Positions 35,773-43,308 of a stretch of 64,000 nt of DNA are shown here, piece after piece. Position 1 is the stretch's first letter. Each line of letters begins with the position of its first letter. The DNA is taken from positions 434,001-498,000 of the forward strand of contig DATKVC010000015.1 in NCBI GenBank assembly GCA_035530275.1. The letters run 5' to 3'. Made by a program: the position numbers and the translations under genes. This DNA is from CAIJMU01 sp035530275 (GTDB lineage: Bacteria > Spirochaetota > Spirochaetia > Treponematales > Rectinemataceae). The notes under the pieces were generated by a model. The model did no database searches and was not told where the DNA came from. It worked only from the letters and a program-made list of their open reading frames with translations.

Positions 35773-37004
35773 AGGACTTTCTCGAAAGCCGCTCGGCCCG
35801 GGCCGGCCTTTCCATTCTCGGTTTCATCGCATTGCTCGCCCTCTTCGGTCCCCTCCTCGTGCCCTGGCCCGAGGCCTCGACGCGGTGGCGGGATATTTCC
35901 TATTGGGAGGATAGCCCCGCCGGGGTTCCGCCCCTCTGGACGAACGGGCCCTGGAACGGCTGGTCTGTTCCCCCCTCTCGCCACGTAGCCGCGGGCCGAC
36001 CCGAGCTGCGCGAAGGCTCGGCGGGAAGCCTCATCACCTGGACCTTCGAGCTTGATGGCAGCCGGGGCGCCGGGGTTGCGGCAACGCGCGACCTCGTCTT
36101 CCGACTGCCCGGGGGCTCGGGCAGGGTCTTCCTCCTCCTCCGCGAAGGACGGGCCGACTCTCCGGGCCGCGAGCTCTTCCGCGGCGAGAGGGATCTCGTG
36201 AGCGGGGGGAGCCTGCGTCTCCCCCTCCGGGGCGTTTCCGCCCGGGCCATCTCGGCGACCCTCTACCTCGCCTCGGGCCTCTCCCGGCCGGGGGACCCGA
36301 CGATCTTCATAGTTGGAAAGACCGCCGGCCTCCTCGGCACCGACGCCGACAAGCGCGACGTGTTCACCGGCCTCGTCCTCGGCATCCGCTGGGCCCTCCT
36401 CCTCGGCGTCGTCGTGAGCTTTCTCACCGTGCTTTCGGGCCTCCTCCTCGGTACCTTCGCCGCCTGCTACGGCGGCATCTTCGGGAGCATCACCAACCGC
36501 GTCTACGAGTTCTTCTCGATGATGCCCCTCCTGCCCTTCCTCGTCGCCGTCTCGGCCATCCACAAGCCCTCGCTCTGGAGCTTCGCCGGCCTGGCCCTCC
36601 TGTTCTATTGGACGCGGACCTTCAAGACGGTCTACGCGAGGGCCCTGCAGATACGCTCCGAGGGTCACATCGAGGCCGCGGTTCTCATCGGGGCGGGGCG
36701 CTGGTGGCGGGTGACGCGCCATGTGCTGCCCGAGCTCCTTCCCTACGCCTTCGCGATGATGGCAATGTCGGTGCCCGGCATCATCATCGCCGAGGCGGGG
36801 GTGAGCCTCCTCGGCCTCGGCGACACCAACACCGTCACCTGGGGACAGATGCTCCATGACGCCCTCGTGCAGGGCGCCGTCATCAACGGCATGTGGTGGT
36901 GGGTCCTGCCCCCGGGCCTCGCGATAGCCGTCATGGGCCTGTCCTTCGCCCTGGTCGGCCGCGGCCTCGACAAGGTCGTGAACCCGAGGATGAAGGGATA
37001 CTAA
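35769..37004 (+). CDS. ABC permease with large loop domain (DppC-like)
   Basis: A 411-residue permease partner. GTG start at 35769 overlaps the previous stop (GTGA). TM1 is near residues 12-32. Residues ~40-195 form an unusual extracytoplasmic insertion of about 155 residues (includes LELREGSAGSLITWTFELDG-like beta strands), far longer than the short loop of standard DppC. Helices 2-6 and the EAA motif (AAVLIGAGRWWRVTRHVLPELLPYAF) follow, ending VGRGLDKVVNPRMKGY. It probably pairs with the first permease. The insertion could bind a substrate-binding protein or substrate. Confidence 0.88.
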   Translation: MKDFLESRSARAGLSILGFIALLALFGPLLVPWPEASTRWRDISYWEDSPAGVPPLWTNGPWNGWSVPPSRHVAAGRPELREGSAGSLITWTFELDGSRGAGVAATRDLVFRLPGGSGRVFLLLREGRADSPGRELFRGERDLVSGGSLRLPLRGVSARAISATLYLASGLSRPGDPTIFIVGKTAGLLGTDADKRDVFTGLVLGIRWALLLGVVVSFLTVLSGLLLGTFAACYGGIFGSITNRVYEFFSMMPLLPFLVAVSAIHKPSLWSFAGLALLFYWTRTFKTVYARALQIRSEGHIEAAVLIGAGRWWRVTRHVLPELLPYAFAMMAMSVPGIIIAEAGVSLLGLGDTNTVTWGQMLHDALVQGAVINGMWWWVLPPGLAIAVMGLSFALVGRGLDKVVNPRMKGY

Positions 37005-37005
37005 G

Positions 37006-37574
37006 CATTCCGCGAATGCCGCGTAGAGGGCGAAGTTGAGCCTTTCCGTCCGCGCTCCGGAGAAGCCCGCCTCCGCGAGAAGGTTTCGCGCCTCGTTCTC
37101 GCCGACCCGTTCCGACGCTGGAGGGCCGGGTACAAAGGCCGCCTTTCGGAATTCCGCGATGACGATCCTGCCCCCGGGCCGAAGGGCCCGTTTGATCATC
37201 AGTAGTAGGCCTTTTTTGTCCTCGACCTCGTGAAACATCATGAAGAGGAGGGCCATAGTGGCGGAGCCGTCGGGAATGCCCAGCGACTCCTCCGTGGACT
37301 GCCGCACCTCGAGGTTCCTGGCGCCGAGCTCCGCCTGCTTCTCCCGAAGCAGGCGGACGGCGACAGGCTCGATGTCGACGGCAAAGACCTTCCCGCTCTC
37401 TCCGACGATTCCCGCCGCGGGAAAGCTGAAGTGCCCCGAGCCCGCTCCGATGTCGAGAAGGGTATCTCCCTCGCGCAGCCCGAGCCTCTTCAAGAGCGGC
37501 TTCGGCGGAAAGATGAAACGACGGAGCGGACTGTCGAGATGGCCGAGATGCCGCGGATCGATGCGATGGGCCAC
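37006..37574 (-). CDS. SAM-dependent methyltransferase, 3' end unclear
   Basis: Class I methyltransferase. The SAM motif LLDIGAGSGHFSFPAAGI is near residue 33, followed by the acidic motif (FAVDIEPVAVR) and the GGRIVIAEF strand. GTG at 37574, two bases after the previous stop with GGAG upstream, is the start. The protein fold is complete by about residue 185 (37020 region). However, the frame has no stop there and stays open, antisense through the ABC permease gene, to 35727. A one-base slip would give a stop (TAG) near 37002, so a small deletion or sequencing error is likely. I give only the credible part; the real C-terminus is uncertain. Confidence 0.7.
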
Positions 37575-37576
37575 GC

Positions 37577-37906
37577 CTACTCCGCCCTTTCCTCGGCGCC
37601 GTGCTCGCGCATCGCCTCGCGGATCTTCGCCTTGCGCCAGTGTCCGCGACCGCGGTGGCCGCCCATCCCTCCCTTGAAGAGGATGTGGCTCAGGACGATG
37701 AGGCCCGCGGCCTGCCAGAAGCCGATCTGGGGTAGACGGAAGATCGCCGGCATCAGCTCGTTCCACAGCCACATCGTGATCGCCGAGACGAGGGCGAACA
37801 GCCCCGGCACGAGGACGATGCCCCCCGCGATCGCCAGTACCTTCGCGACCAGGGACCATTCCGACCAGGGCTTGTGCCGATGATTGCCGAATTCCCGATG
37901 CATCAT
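37577..37906 (-). CDS. Small membrane protein linked to ECF sigma
   Basis: A 109-residue protein with two hydrophobic segments (AKVLAIAGGIVLVPGLFALVSAITMWLW region, ~20-50, and FWQAAGLIVLSHILFKGG, ~60-80) and a basic tail (GHRGRGHWRKAKIREAMREH). It resembles small ECF-sigma-associated membrane proteins of unknown function, which could sequester the sigma factor. AAGGAGG upstream of ATG 37906 supports the start; another ATG sits three bases later. It starts 12 bp after the sigma stop and its own stop is two bases before the methyltransferase GTG, so the three form an operon. Confidence 0.75.
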   Translation of the reverse strand: MMHREFGNHRHKPWSEWSLVAKVLAIAGGIVLVPGLFALVSAITMWLWNELMPAIFRLPQIGFWQAAGLIVLSHILFKGGMGGHRGRGHWRKAKIREAMREHGAEERAE

Positions 37907-37917
37907 AAAAACCTCCT

Positions 37918-38472
37918 TCAGGTTTCGAAGTCCATCCAATAGTCGAGGGCGGCGGCGAGCTTTCGGATCGCGTAGCGTTTTCGCGCCATGAGGGTGTCGA
38001 TCGACTCTCCCGTCCGCTCCGTGAGTTCCTTGAAAGTGAGGCCGTCGAGGGCCTGGGCCCGGAGGACTTCGCGCTGCTTTTCGGGCAGGGCCTCGATCGC
38101 CACCTCGAGGGCCGCGAGGAGCTCGTCGCGGATCAGGCGATCGGCGGGGTCGTAGCCGGCTTCCGTCGCGATTTCCTCGAAAAGCTCGGGGGAGATTTCC
38201 ACGACTCCCGCCCGGGCCCTCGCGCCCTCGCTGCGCCAGAGGTCGGCGAGGCGATTGCGCATCGCGGTGAATATCCAGGCACCGAAGTCCTCGACGAGGG
38301 AGAGGGCGCTCGCGTTCGCGAGGGCGCGGCCGAAGGCGTCCTGGAGGATGTCCTCGGCGGTCTCCAGGTCGGGGGCATGGCGATTCGCCCAGGCGAGAAA
38401 GCCCCGCCTTCGTTCGCGATAGGCGCGCTCGATGTGTCGCCTCGCTGCCTCGTCGTTCTCTACGTCGCTCAT
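37918..38472 (-). CDS. ECF-type RNA polymerase sigma factor
   Basis: A 184-residue sigma-70 family group 4 factor. Region 2 includes the DLETAEDILQDAFGRA and IFTAMRNRLADLWRSEG helices. Region 4 has a helix-turn-helix near the end (LPEKQREVLRAQALDGLTFKELTERTG then TLMARKRYAIRKL). It directs polymerase to a subset of promoters, with control probably through the small membrane protein next to it, which is an inference from position. Its first ~20 codons and upstream DNA are repeated at 40878-40990 with about 89% identity. Confidence 0.92.
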   Translation of the reverse strand: MSDVENDEAARRHIERAYRERRRGFLAWANRHAPDLETAEDILQDAFGRALANASALSLVEDFGAWIFTAMRNRLADLWRSEGARARAGVVEISPELFEEIATEAGYDPADRLIRDELLAALEVAIEALPEKQREVLRAQALDGLTFKELTERTGESIDTLMARKRYAIRKLAAALDYWMDFET

Positions 38473-38583
38473 CTGTCTGATAATAACGACGAACGAGGGG
38501 CGGATTTCGTGTCGGAAATCGAAAGAAATAGGGGGTGGAAGGGGGGGAGGGGGAGCTGAAGGCCGAACCTGGTCTAGACCCCC

Positions 38584-39030
38584 CTATCTCCTGCTGAGCA
38601 TCGCGTCGAGGGTCGAGAGAAAGGCTTGTCTCTGCGCCGCCTCAGCGCCTTCGAAGAAAGCGTCCTCCAATTCTCGCCGGACGGCGCAGGCGTCCTCGAG
38701 GAAAGCCCGTCCCCTGTCTGTCGGATGGACCAGGACGGCGCGCCTGTCGTTCGGGTTGTCATGGATGAAGATGAGTCCCTTGTCGGCGGATTCCTTCGCG
38801 AGCCTTCCCGCGTACTGTTTCGTGGTCCCCATCGCCGCGGCGATATCGGAAAGCATGCTCCCTTCCTCATCGAGTTCCGAAAGGAACTGCACATGTACCA
38901 AGGTCAGACCCCTCCATCCCATGTCGGCATACCGTGCATTTGCCGCGTCCTGGAACCTTCGATAGAGATCTCCAAGCGCCCTGGCTACAGAGCCCCTGCC
39001 TTCGGATTGAAGCTCCGACCATCGTCTCAC
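38584..39030 (-). CDS. MarR-family transcriptional regulator
   Basis: A 148-residue winged helix-turn-helix repressor. The HTH is MLSDIAAAMGTTKQYAGRLAKE and the wing NPNDRRAVLVHPTDRG is typical. Usually it is a dimer released from DNA by a small ligand, commonly a phenolic or drug-like compound. GTG start at 39030 has an AAGGAGG site. It is divergent from the NAD-epimerase gene; the 94-bp gap holds a perfect 16-bp palindrome, likely its operator, which would couple autoregulation and control of the enzyme gene. Confidence 0.93.
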   Translation of the reverse strand: MRRWSELQSEGRGSVARALGDLYRRFQDAANARYADMGWRGLTLVHVQFLSELDEEGSMLSDIAAAMGTTKQYAGRLAKESADKGLIFIHDNPNDRRAVLVHPTDRGRAFLEDACAVRRELEDAFFEGAEAAQRQAFLSTLDAMLSRR

Positions 39031-39062
39031 GATTTCCTCCTTCGAAACGAAAGAAAACCCTA

Positions 39063-39091
39063 TTTACTTTAAAGTAAACTATGGTTACTAT
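39063..39091. promoter_or_regulatory. MarR operator palindrome with promoter
   Basis: TTTACTTTAAAGTAAA (39063-39078) is a perfect 16-bp palindrome. On the plus strand TTTACT (39063-39068) and TACTAT (39086-39091) are 17 bases apart, a good match for -35 and -10 boxes of the epimerase gene. The palindrome covers the -35 box, so binding there would block transcription of that gene. Confidence 0.7.
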
Positions 39092-39124
39092 ATCCGCCAA
39101 GATCGCGATTACGAAGGAGTATGT

Positions 39125-40174
39125 ATGGAGAAACCTTTAGCCTCAACACCGATCGGGGGATTGAATGTCATTTTCGGCACGGGTCCGCTCGGCTTGGCCA
39201 CGGCTCGAGCCTTGCTCGCTCGAGGCATGAGGGTGAGGCTCGTCAATCGCTCGGGGCGCCGCCCCCCGCATGATGCCTTGTTTCAGAGGGACGAAAACGC
39301 GCTGGTCCATCAGGGCCTGGTGGAGTTCGCCTCATGCGACGCCACCAAGGCGAAAGAAGCCATCGCCGCGGCTCGCGGGGCCGCCCATGTCTTCCATTGC
39401 GCCAACCCACGCTATGACCAGTGGGCGGAGGTACTGCCGCCTCTTCAGGCCGCCATGATCGAATCGGCCCTCGAGAATGCTGCGACCCTCATCGCGAGCG
39501 AACCCCTCTATATGTATCTCCCGAGCGCGGGAACCATCGATGAGACGACGCCCATCGACCCGCCGACGAAAAAGGGCAGGATCCGCCAGGCCATGCACGA
39601 GTTGCTGAAATCGGCGGAGGCGAAGCGGGGACTGCGATGGGTTACCCTGCGCGCCTCGGATTACTACGGACCTGGGGCCGAGGGGCAAAGCGCCTTCGGC
39701 ACGACGAGATTCCTCGAGCCTCTGGCGTCGGGCAAGGCGGTGTCATTCCTGGGAAATCCGGATTTTATGCATAGTTACACCTATTTGGACGATTACGGCC
39801 GCTCTCTCGCCCTCGGCGCACTCACCCCCGCTTCCTGGGGAAAGGCGTGGATCGTTCCGACGGCTCCGGCTCGGTCGACGCGTGAGCTCGCGAACATGTT
39901 CGCGGCGGAACTCGAGCGGCTATTGGGCGCATCCCTCCCTCGGGGCGGCCTCAAGAGGAAATTCGGCGCGGTGCCGCGGAGCATCCTTCGCCTGGCGGGC
40001 CTATTCGATCCCGTGATCAGGGAGGTCGATGAAATGCTCTATCAATGGCGGAGCGACTATGTGGTCGATGGCGCTGCCTTCGAGCGGGCCTTCGGCCTCG
40101 CTCCGACCAGCCTTGAAAGAGGCATCGTCGAGACTGTCTCGTCCTTTTCCCGAAGCCTGGATCAGAGGCGATGA
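39125..40174 (+). CDS. NAD-dependent epimerase/dehydratase family protein
   Basis: An extended SDR-type oxidoreductase of 349 residues. The N-terminal nucleotide motif is NVIFGTGPLGLATARAL, a variant of GxxGxxG. The catalytic region is near residue 180 (TLRASDYYGPGAEG, with the Tyr and nearby Lys positions less clear than in classical members). A later ...MHSYTYLDDYGRSLALGAL segment fits sugar-nucleotide or NADP-dependent reductases. GAAGGAG precedes the ATG. The gene is under the predicted MarR control, so a detoxification or catabolic role is plausible. Substrate not predicted. Confidence 0.85.
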   Translation: MEKPLASTPIGGLNVIFGTGPLGLATARALLARGMRVRLVNRSGRRPPHDALFQRDENALVHQGLVEFASCDATKAKEAIAAARGAAHVFHCANPRYDQWAEVLPPLQAAMIESALENAATLIASEPLYMYLPSAGTIDETTPIDPPTKKGRIRQAMHELLKSAEAKRGLRWVTLRASDYYGPGAEGQSAFGTTRFLEPLASGKAVSFLGNPDFMHSYTYLDDYGRSLALGALTPASWGKAWIVPTAPARSTRELANMFAAELERLLGASLPRGGLKRKFGAVPRSILRLAGLFDPVIREVDEMLYQWRSDYVVDGAAFERAFGLAPTSLERGIVETVSSFSRSLDQRR

Positions 40175-40195
40175 GGGGGACCACATGGTTGCCTA

Positions 40196-40791
40196 TTGGG
40201 AACGGAGCGGCACCGGCCTCAGCGAGCCGCCTTCGAAATCGAAGACTCTCGGTTTGAAAGGCCGATGCGAAAAGCTTCCGGCTCAGGGCGGAGATTCTCG
40301 GGGATCTCGGCAGCCTCGAGTACGGAAGGTCGTTTTCACGGCAATTTAGGGAAACGGCCGCCGGTCTTCTCGGTTTCGCCTCCGTCGGAAGAACCGCTTT
40401 CGCGAATGATGGCCCTCGCTTGCGACACCGGCTGGTGCGGCCCTTTCCCGGTTCGCTGCTGGCTTGTGGAGACGGAAGGGGAAGTGATCCTGATCGACAC
40501 GGGATGCCGCGCCGGCGATAAAGGAGGAGTGACGCGGAGCCGTTTCACGACGGGAGGGAGGAGGAGCTGGGCCCCGGATTGCGACGCCTGGGTTATCGGA
40601 TATCCGACATCTCACGGGTCTTCTTGACGCATCTGCATGTCGATCACGTGGGCGGTCTGGGACTCTTTTCGCCGGACCGAGTCTGGGTATCCCGGGCCGA
40701 ATGGAACTTCCTTGCACGCTTTCCGGGCGTCTCTTCAAATCGATGCTCGCGCTCCCGACTCCAGGCCATAGCCCCGGGCATACGAGTTGGA
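40196..40791 (+). pseudogene. Frameshifted metallo-beta-lactamase-fold hydrolase
   Basis: A remnant of an MBL-fold hydrolase, lactonase-like. One frame reads GPFPVRCWLVETEGEVILID; after a frameshift near 40540 another reads FHDGREEELGPGLRRLGYRI and the zinc motif FLTHLHVDHVGGLGLF. After a further shift or loss near 40730 a third frame reads ALPTPGHSPGHTSW, the usual second His motif. The gene stops abruptly at about 40791, where a sequence copied from the binding-protein gene begins. It was probably in one piece before two or more indels and a recombination event. Confidence 0.75.
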
Positions 40792-40990
40792 CGTAGGCCC
40801 TGGCCGCGGGCGTGGCGACATTCTTCGGATAGCTCACCGAACTCACGTCTACCGTCACCGCGAGGGCCTGACCCTGCTCGCGATAGGCGCGCTCGATGAG
40901 TCGCCTCGCTGCCTCGTCGTTCTCTGCGTCGCTCATCTGTCTGATCATAACTACGAACGAGGCGGGGATTTCGTGCAGGGAATCGGAAGG
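40792..40990. other. Mosaic of two copied gene fragments
   Basis: Bases 40792-40884 match 58351-58443, the 3' part of the binding-protein gene, with about 85-90% identity. Bases 40878-40990 match 38414-38526, the 5' end of the ECF sigma gene and its upstream DNA, with about 89% identity. The two blocks meet at a shared GCGAT. Read on the minus strand they form a chimeric frame: a sigma-like start (MSDAENDEAARRLIERAYRE) runs directly into the binding-protein segment QGQALAVTVDVSSVSYPKN. It is probably non-functional debris of illegitimate recombination. Confidence 0.85.
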
Positions 40991-41038
40991 GAGCTGACTG
41001 GCCCTATCCAGATTGCCGGGTCCGATGTAAATTTCGGT

Positions 41039-42154
41039 ATGGCCTTCATCGAGTTCTCCACCGGCGTGGTCATGTTCCTCTTTGCCTCCTCTCAGCTCCT
41101 CACCAAGAATAGAACGCCCATCCACACTTCGATGGCCATTGACTGCTTCTTCGTGGCCTACCTTTTTTTCTATTTCTGGGCAGCCGAAAGCAATATAGTC
41201 CTGCCGGCCGTCCTCTGGGCCTCCGACATTTCCTTCCTGTTCATGATCTCGCTGACCTTCTACCTAGCCTCCACGGCCATACTGCGAGACGGTAGCGTAG
41301 CCTTGCGGCGCTCCGTTCCTCTTTTCGTCCCGCCGGTGCTCTTCATCCTCGGTTTCGGGACCTACAACGCGATCGCGCGGCCTCTCGTCGCGGGGCTTCC
41401 CGCCGACTTGCCGGGTCATTTCTCCAGTCCCCTGCTGAGCCTGCTTTCGACGGCAAGCTTCCTCTCCCTCGCTGTATCAATGGTCCTGTGCCTGTTCGTG
41501 GCATATCGAGTCCACGCCTCCGGCAAAGTCGTCCACCGGAAGCTTTTCCGCAGCCAAGTGATCTTCCTCATTCTATACCTCGCCTGCGCGCTCGTGGCCC
41601 TCTACGGTTGCTTCGCCCGCGATAGGGATATCCTCAGACTTGCCATCGTCTCGGTCGGTTCGATAGCCATCGTCTTCACACTAACCGCCTCGACGATCCT
41701 GTACTTCCCCGCCGACCGCCCTGCGCGAAGCCAGACATCGACCAACAGGCGCGAGTGGGATCTGGACTCCAAAGCCTTCTCAAAACGCCTCGACCAACTC
41801 ATGGAGAGAACTTCCCCCTACCGTGACGCCGATCTTACGCTGGGCAAGCTCGCGCGCATGATCGGCGAAGACCCCAAGCGGCTCAGCTACCATTTCAAGA
41901 CAAGCCTTTCCACGAACTTCCGCGGCTATATCAACGGGCTCCGGCTCAAGGCCGTATGCCGCGATCTCGTCGAAAAGCCCCACTCCACGATCCTCACGAT
42001 CGCCTTCGAGAACGGTTTCAACTCCAAGAGCAGTTTCAACACTCTTTTCAATGAGACCTACGGCATCACGCCTCGGGAATACCGGTCTCGGTTGGGGACG
42101 GCAGAACCGCATTGGGCCGCGGATAGACTGTCGGGATCGGCTCAAAACAGCTGA
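41039..42154 (+). CDS. Membrane-anchored AraC-family regulator
   Basis: A 371-residue protein with about seven membrane-spanning segments (~5-230) and a C-terminal AraC-type DNA-binding domain (~275-360). In the latter are two HTHs: LTLGKLARMIGEDPKRLSYHF and ILTIAFENGFNSKSSFNTLF, with the typical ITPREYRSRL ending. The hydrophobic half is of the 7TM-AraC type, so it may sense an envelope signal and act on DNA from the membrane. Its N-terminus is uncertain: an open frame continues upstream into the mosaic, and ATG 41039 has no clear site. It overlaps the 3' end of the outer-membrane-barrel gene by 13 bp. Confidence 0.82.
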   Translation: MAFIEFSTGVVMFLFASSQLLTKNRTPIHTSMAIDCFFVAYLFFYFWAAESNIVLPAVLWASDISFLFMISLTFYLASTAILRDGSVALRRSVPLFVPPVLFILGFGTYNAIARPLVAGLPADLPGHFSSPLLSLLSTASFLSLAVSMVLCLFVAYRVHASGKVVHRKLFRSQVIFLILYLACALVALYGCFARDRDILRLAIVSVGSIAIVFTLTASTILYFPADRPARSQTSTNRREWDLDSKAFSKRLDQLMERTSPYRDADLTLGKLARMIGEDPKRLSYHFKTSLSTNFRGYINGLRLKAVCRDLVEKPHSTILTIAFENGFNSKSSFNTLFNETYGITPREYRSRLGTAEPHWAADRLSGSAQNS

Positions 42155-43308
42155 TAGCCCAAGCCGATTGTGGGCGTTATCCCGATCGCGTTGTGGTCGA
42201 GGAGGAATATGCAGGAGCAATCGGCGCCGATTTCGCAGTAGAGTTTCCAAGAAACATAGGCTTGAAGCGCGATGCCCGCGCGGGCGAAGGGATCGTAGCT
42301 CGTCGTCGTGGGTCCGGCATAGTTCTGGTAATCGAAAGAGTGGTAGCTCATCGAGACTCCGCCGCCCAAGCGCAGCAGGCCATGGAGTTGCCGAGTGAAT
42401 CGGTATGCATACAGGAAGCCGGCCCCCGCGAGGGTGAAGTCGCTCGTGAGCGTCGCGGCGCCGAAGTCGCCGACCATCCTGCGTTCCTGGGCGCCGAGTT
42501 CCAGGCCGAGCGAACCCCAGCGCTTCTTGATGAAGAGGAGTCCCAGGCGGGCATCGAAGCTCAGCGGATGGAAGTTCGAAGCCCAGGCCTGAGCGAACCA
42601 CTGGTCGTAGAGAGCGACGAGGGGCGAGTATCCCACCGAGGCGAGGAAATCCAGGGGACTCTGAAGGCGCACGCGAATCGCTTCCCCGAATGTGGTCGAG
42701 AGTCCGCCGGGATTTTCGGCGTAGAGATTATAGGTGCCGGGCCGATAGGCCTTGTCGGGAAAGACGACGACGAGCTCCTGGTCGCCCTTGCGCGTCTTGA
42801 TGAGGCCGGGGTATTTCTCGCCCGTCTGGGAGATGAGTGCAATTGTTCCCTTGTCGAGGAGCTTCGTGCCGACGACGGTAAGGCGCCCGTCCATGCTGTC
42901 CAGGGAGATCGTTTTCGGGAAGACCGAGCTTATCGCCGGCTGCTCAGCCTTGACTATCGTCAGGTTGTTCCAGGCTGACTCCGCTTCCGCCTTGTCGAGT
43001 AGATTGTAGGTGATAATTCTAAATTGGTAGGAACCGGGCGCGAGATGGACTTCGACCTGCGAAGAGCTCACGCGCTCGTCGAAAACCTCGGAACCTGAAG
43101 AGTCTTTTACGATGACCTGATATTCGTAGGCGTTGGGATCGGCTTCCCAACGCAGAATTTGGGTGAATACGGGCTTGCCGTTCTCGTCGAGGCGGAAGAA
43201 GAAGCTTCGGGCCGGGCCGGCGACAGCCGGGCCGGCCGCCGCTTGGGCGGCGAGAGCCGATACGGCAACGCAAAGGAGGCCGGCGGCAAGGAAGGGCCTA
43301 GAAGCCAT
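42142..43308 (-). CDS. Predicted outer-membrane barrel protein
   Basis: A 388-residue exported protein. Signal peptide residues 1-24 (FLAAGLLCVAVSALAAQAAA). An FN3-like region follows (~30-110), then an IPT/TIG-like domain (~115-205, e.g. SVFPKTISLDSMDGRLTVVG). The C-terminal half has alternating hydrophobic strands and ends in LGYQLF, with the terminal Phe characteristic of outer-membrane barrels. It starts inside the end of the FecR gene (11-bp overlap), so translation is coupled. It is the last gene of the eight-gene operon. Confidence 0.78.
   Translation of the reverse strand: MASRPFLAAGLLCVAVSALAAQAAAGPAVAGPARSFFFRLDENGKPVFTQILRWEADPNAYEYQVIVKDSSGSEVFDERVSSSQVEVHLAPGSYQFRIITYNLLDKAEAESAWNNLTIVKAEQPAISSVFPKTISLDSMDGRLTVVGTKLLDKGTIALISQTGEKYPGLIKTRKGDQELVVVFPDKAYRPGTYNLYAENPGGLSTTFGEAIRVRLQSPLDFLASVGYSPLVALYDQWFAQAWASNFHPLSFDARLGLLFIKKRWGSLGLELGAQERRMVGDFGAATLTSDFTLAGAGFLYAYRFTRQLHGLLRLGGGVSMSYHSFDYQNYAGPTTTSYDPFARAGIALQAYVSWKLYCEIGADCSCIFLLDHNAIGITPTIGLGYQLF

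Noticed and set aside
35727..37005. Long antisense frame continuing from the methyltransferase
   Set aside because: It lies fully opposite the permease gene, with low-complexity His/Glu/Gly-rich translation; treated as a lost stop, not a real protein.
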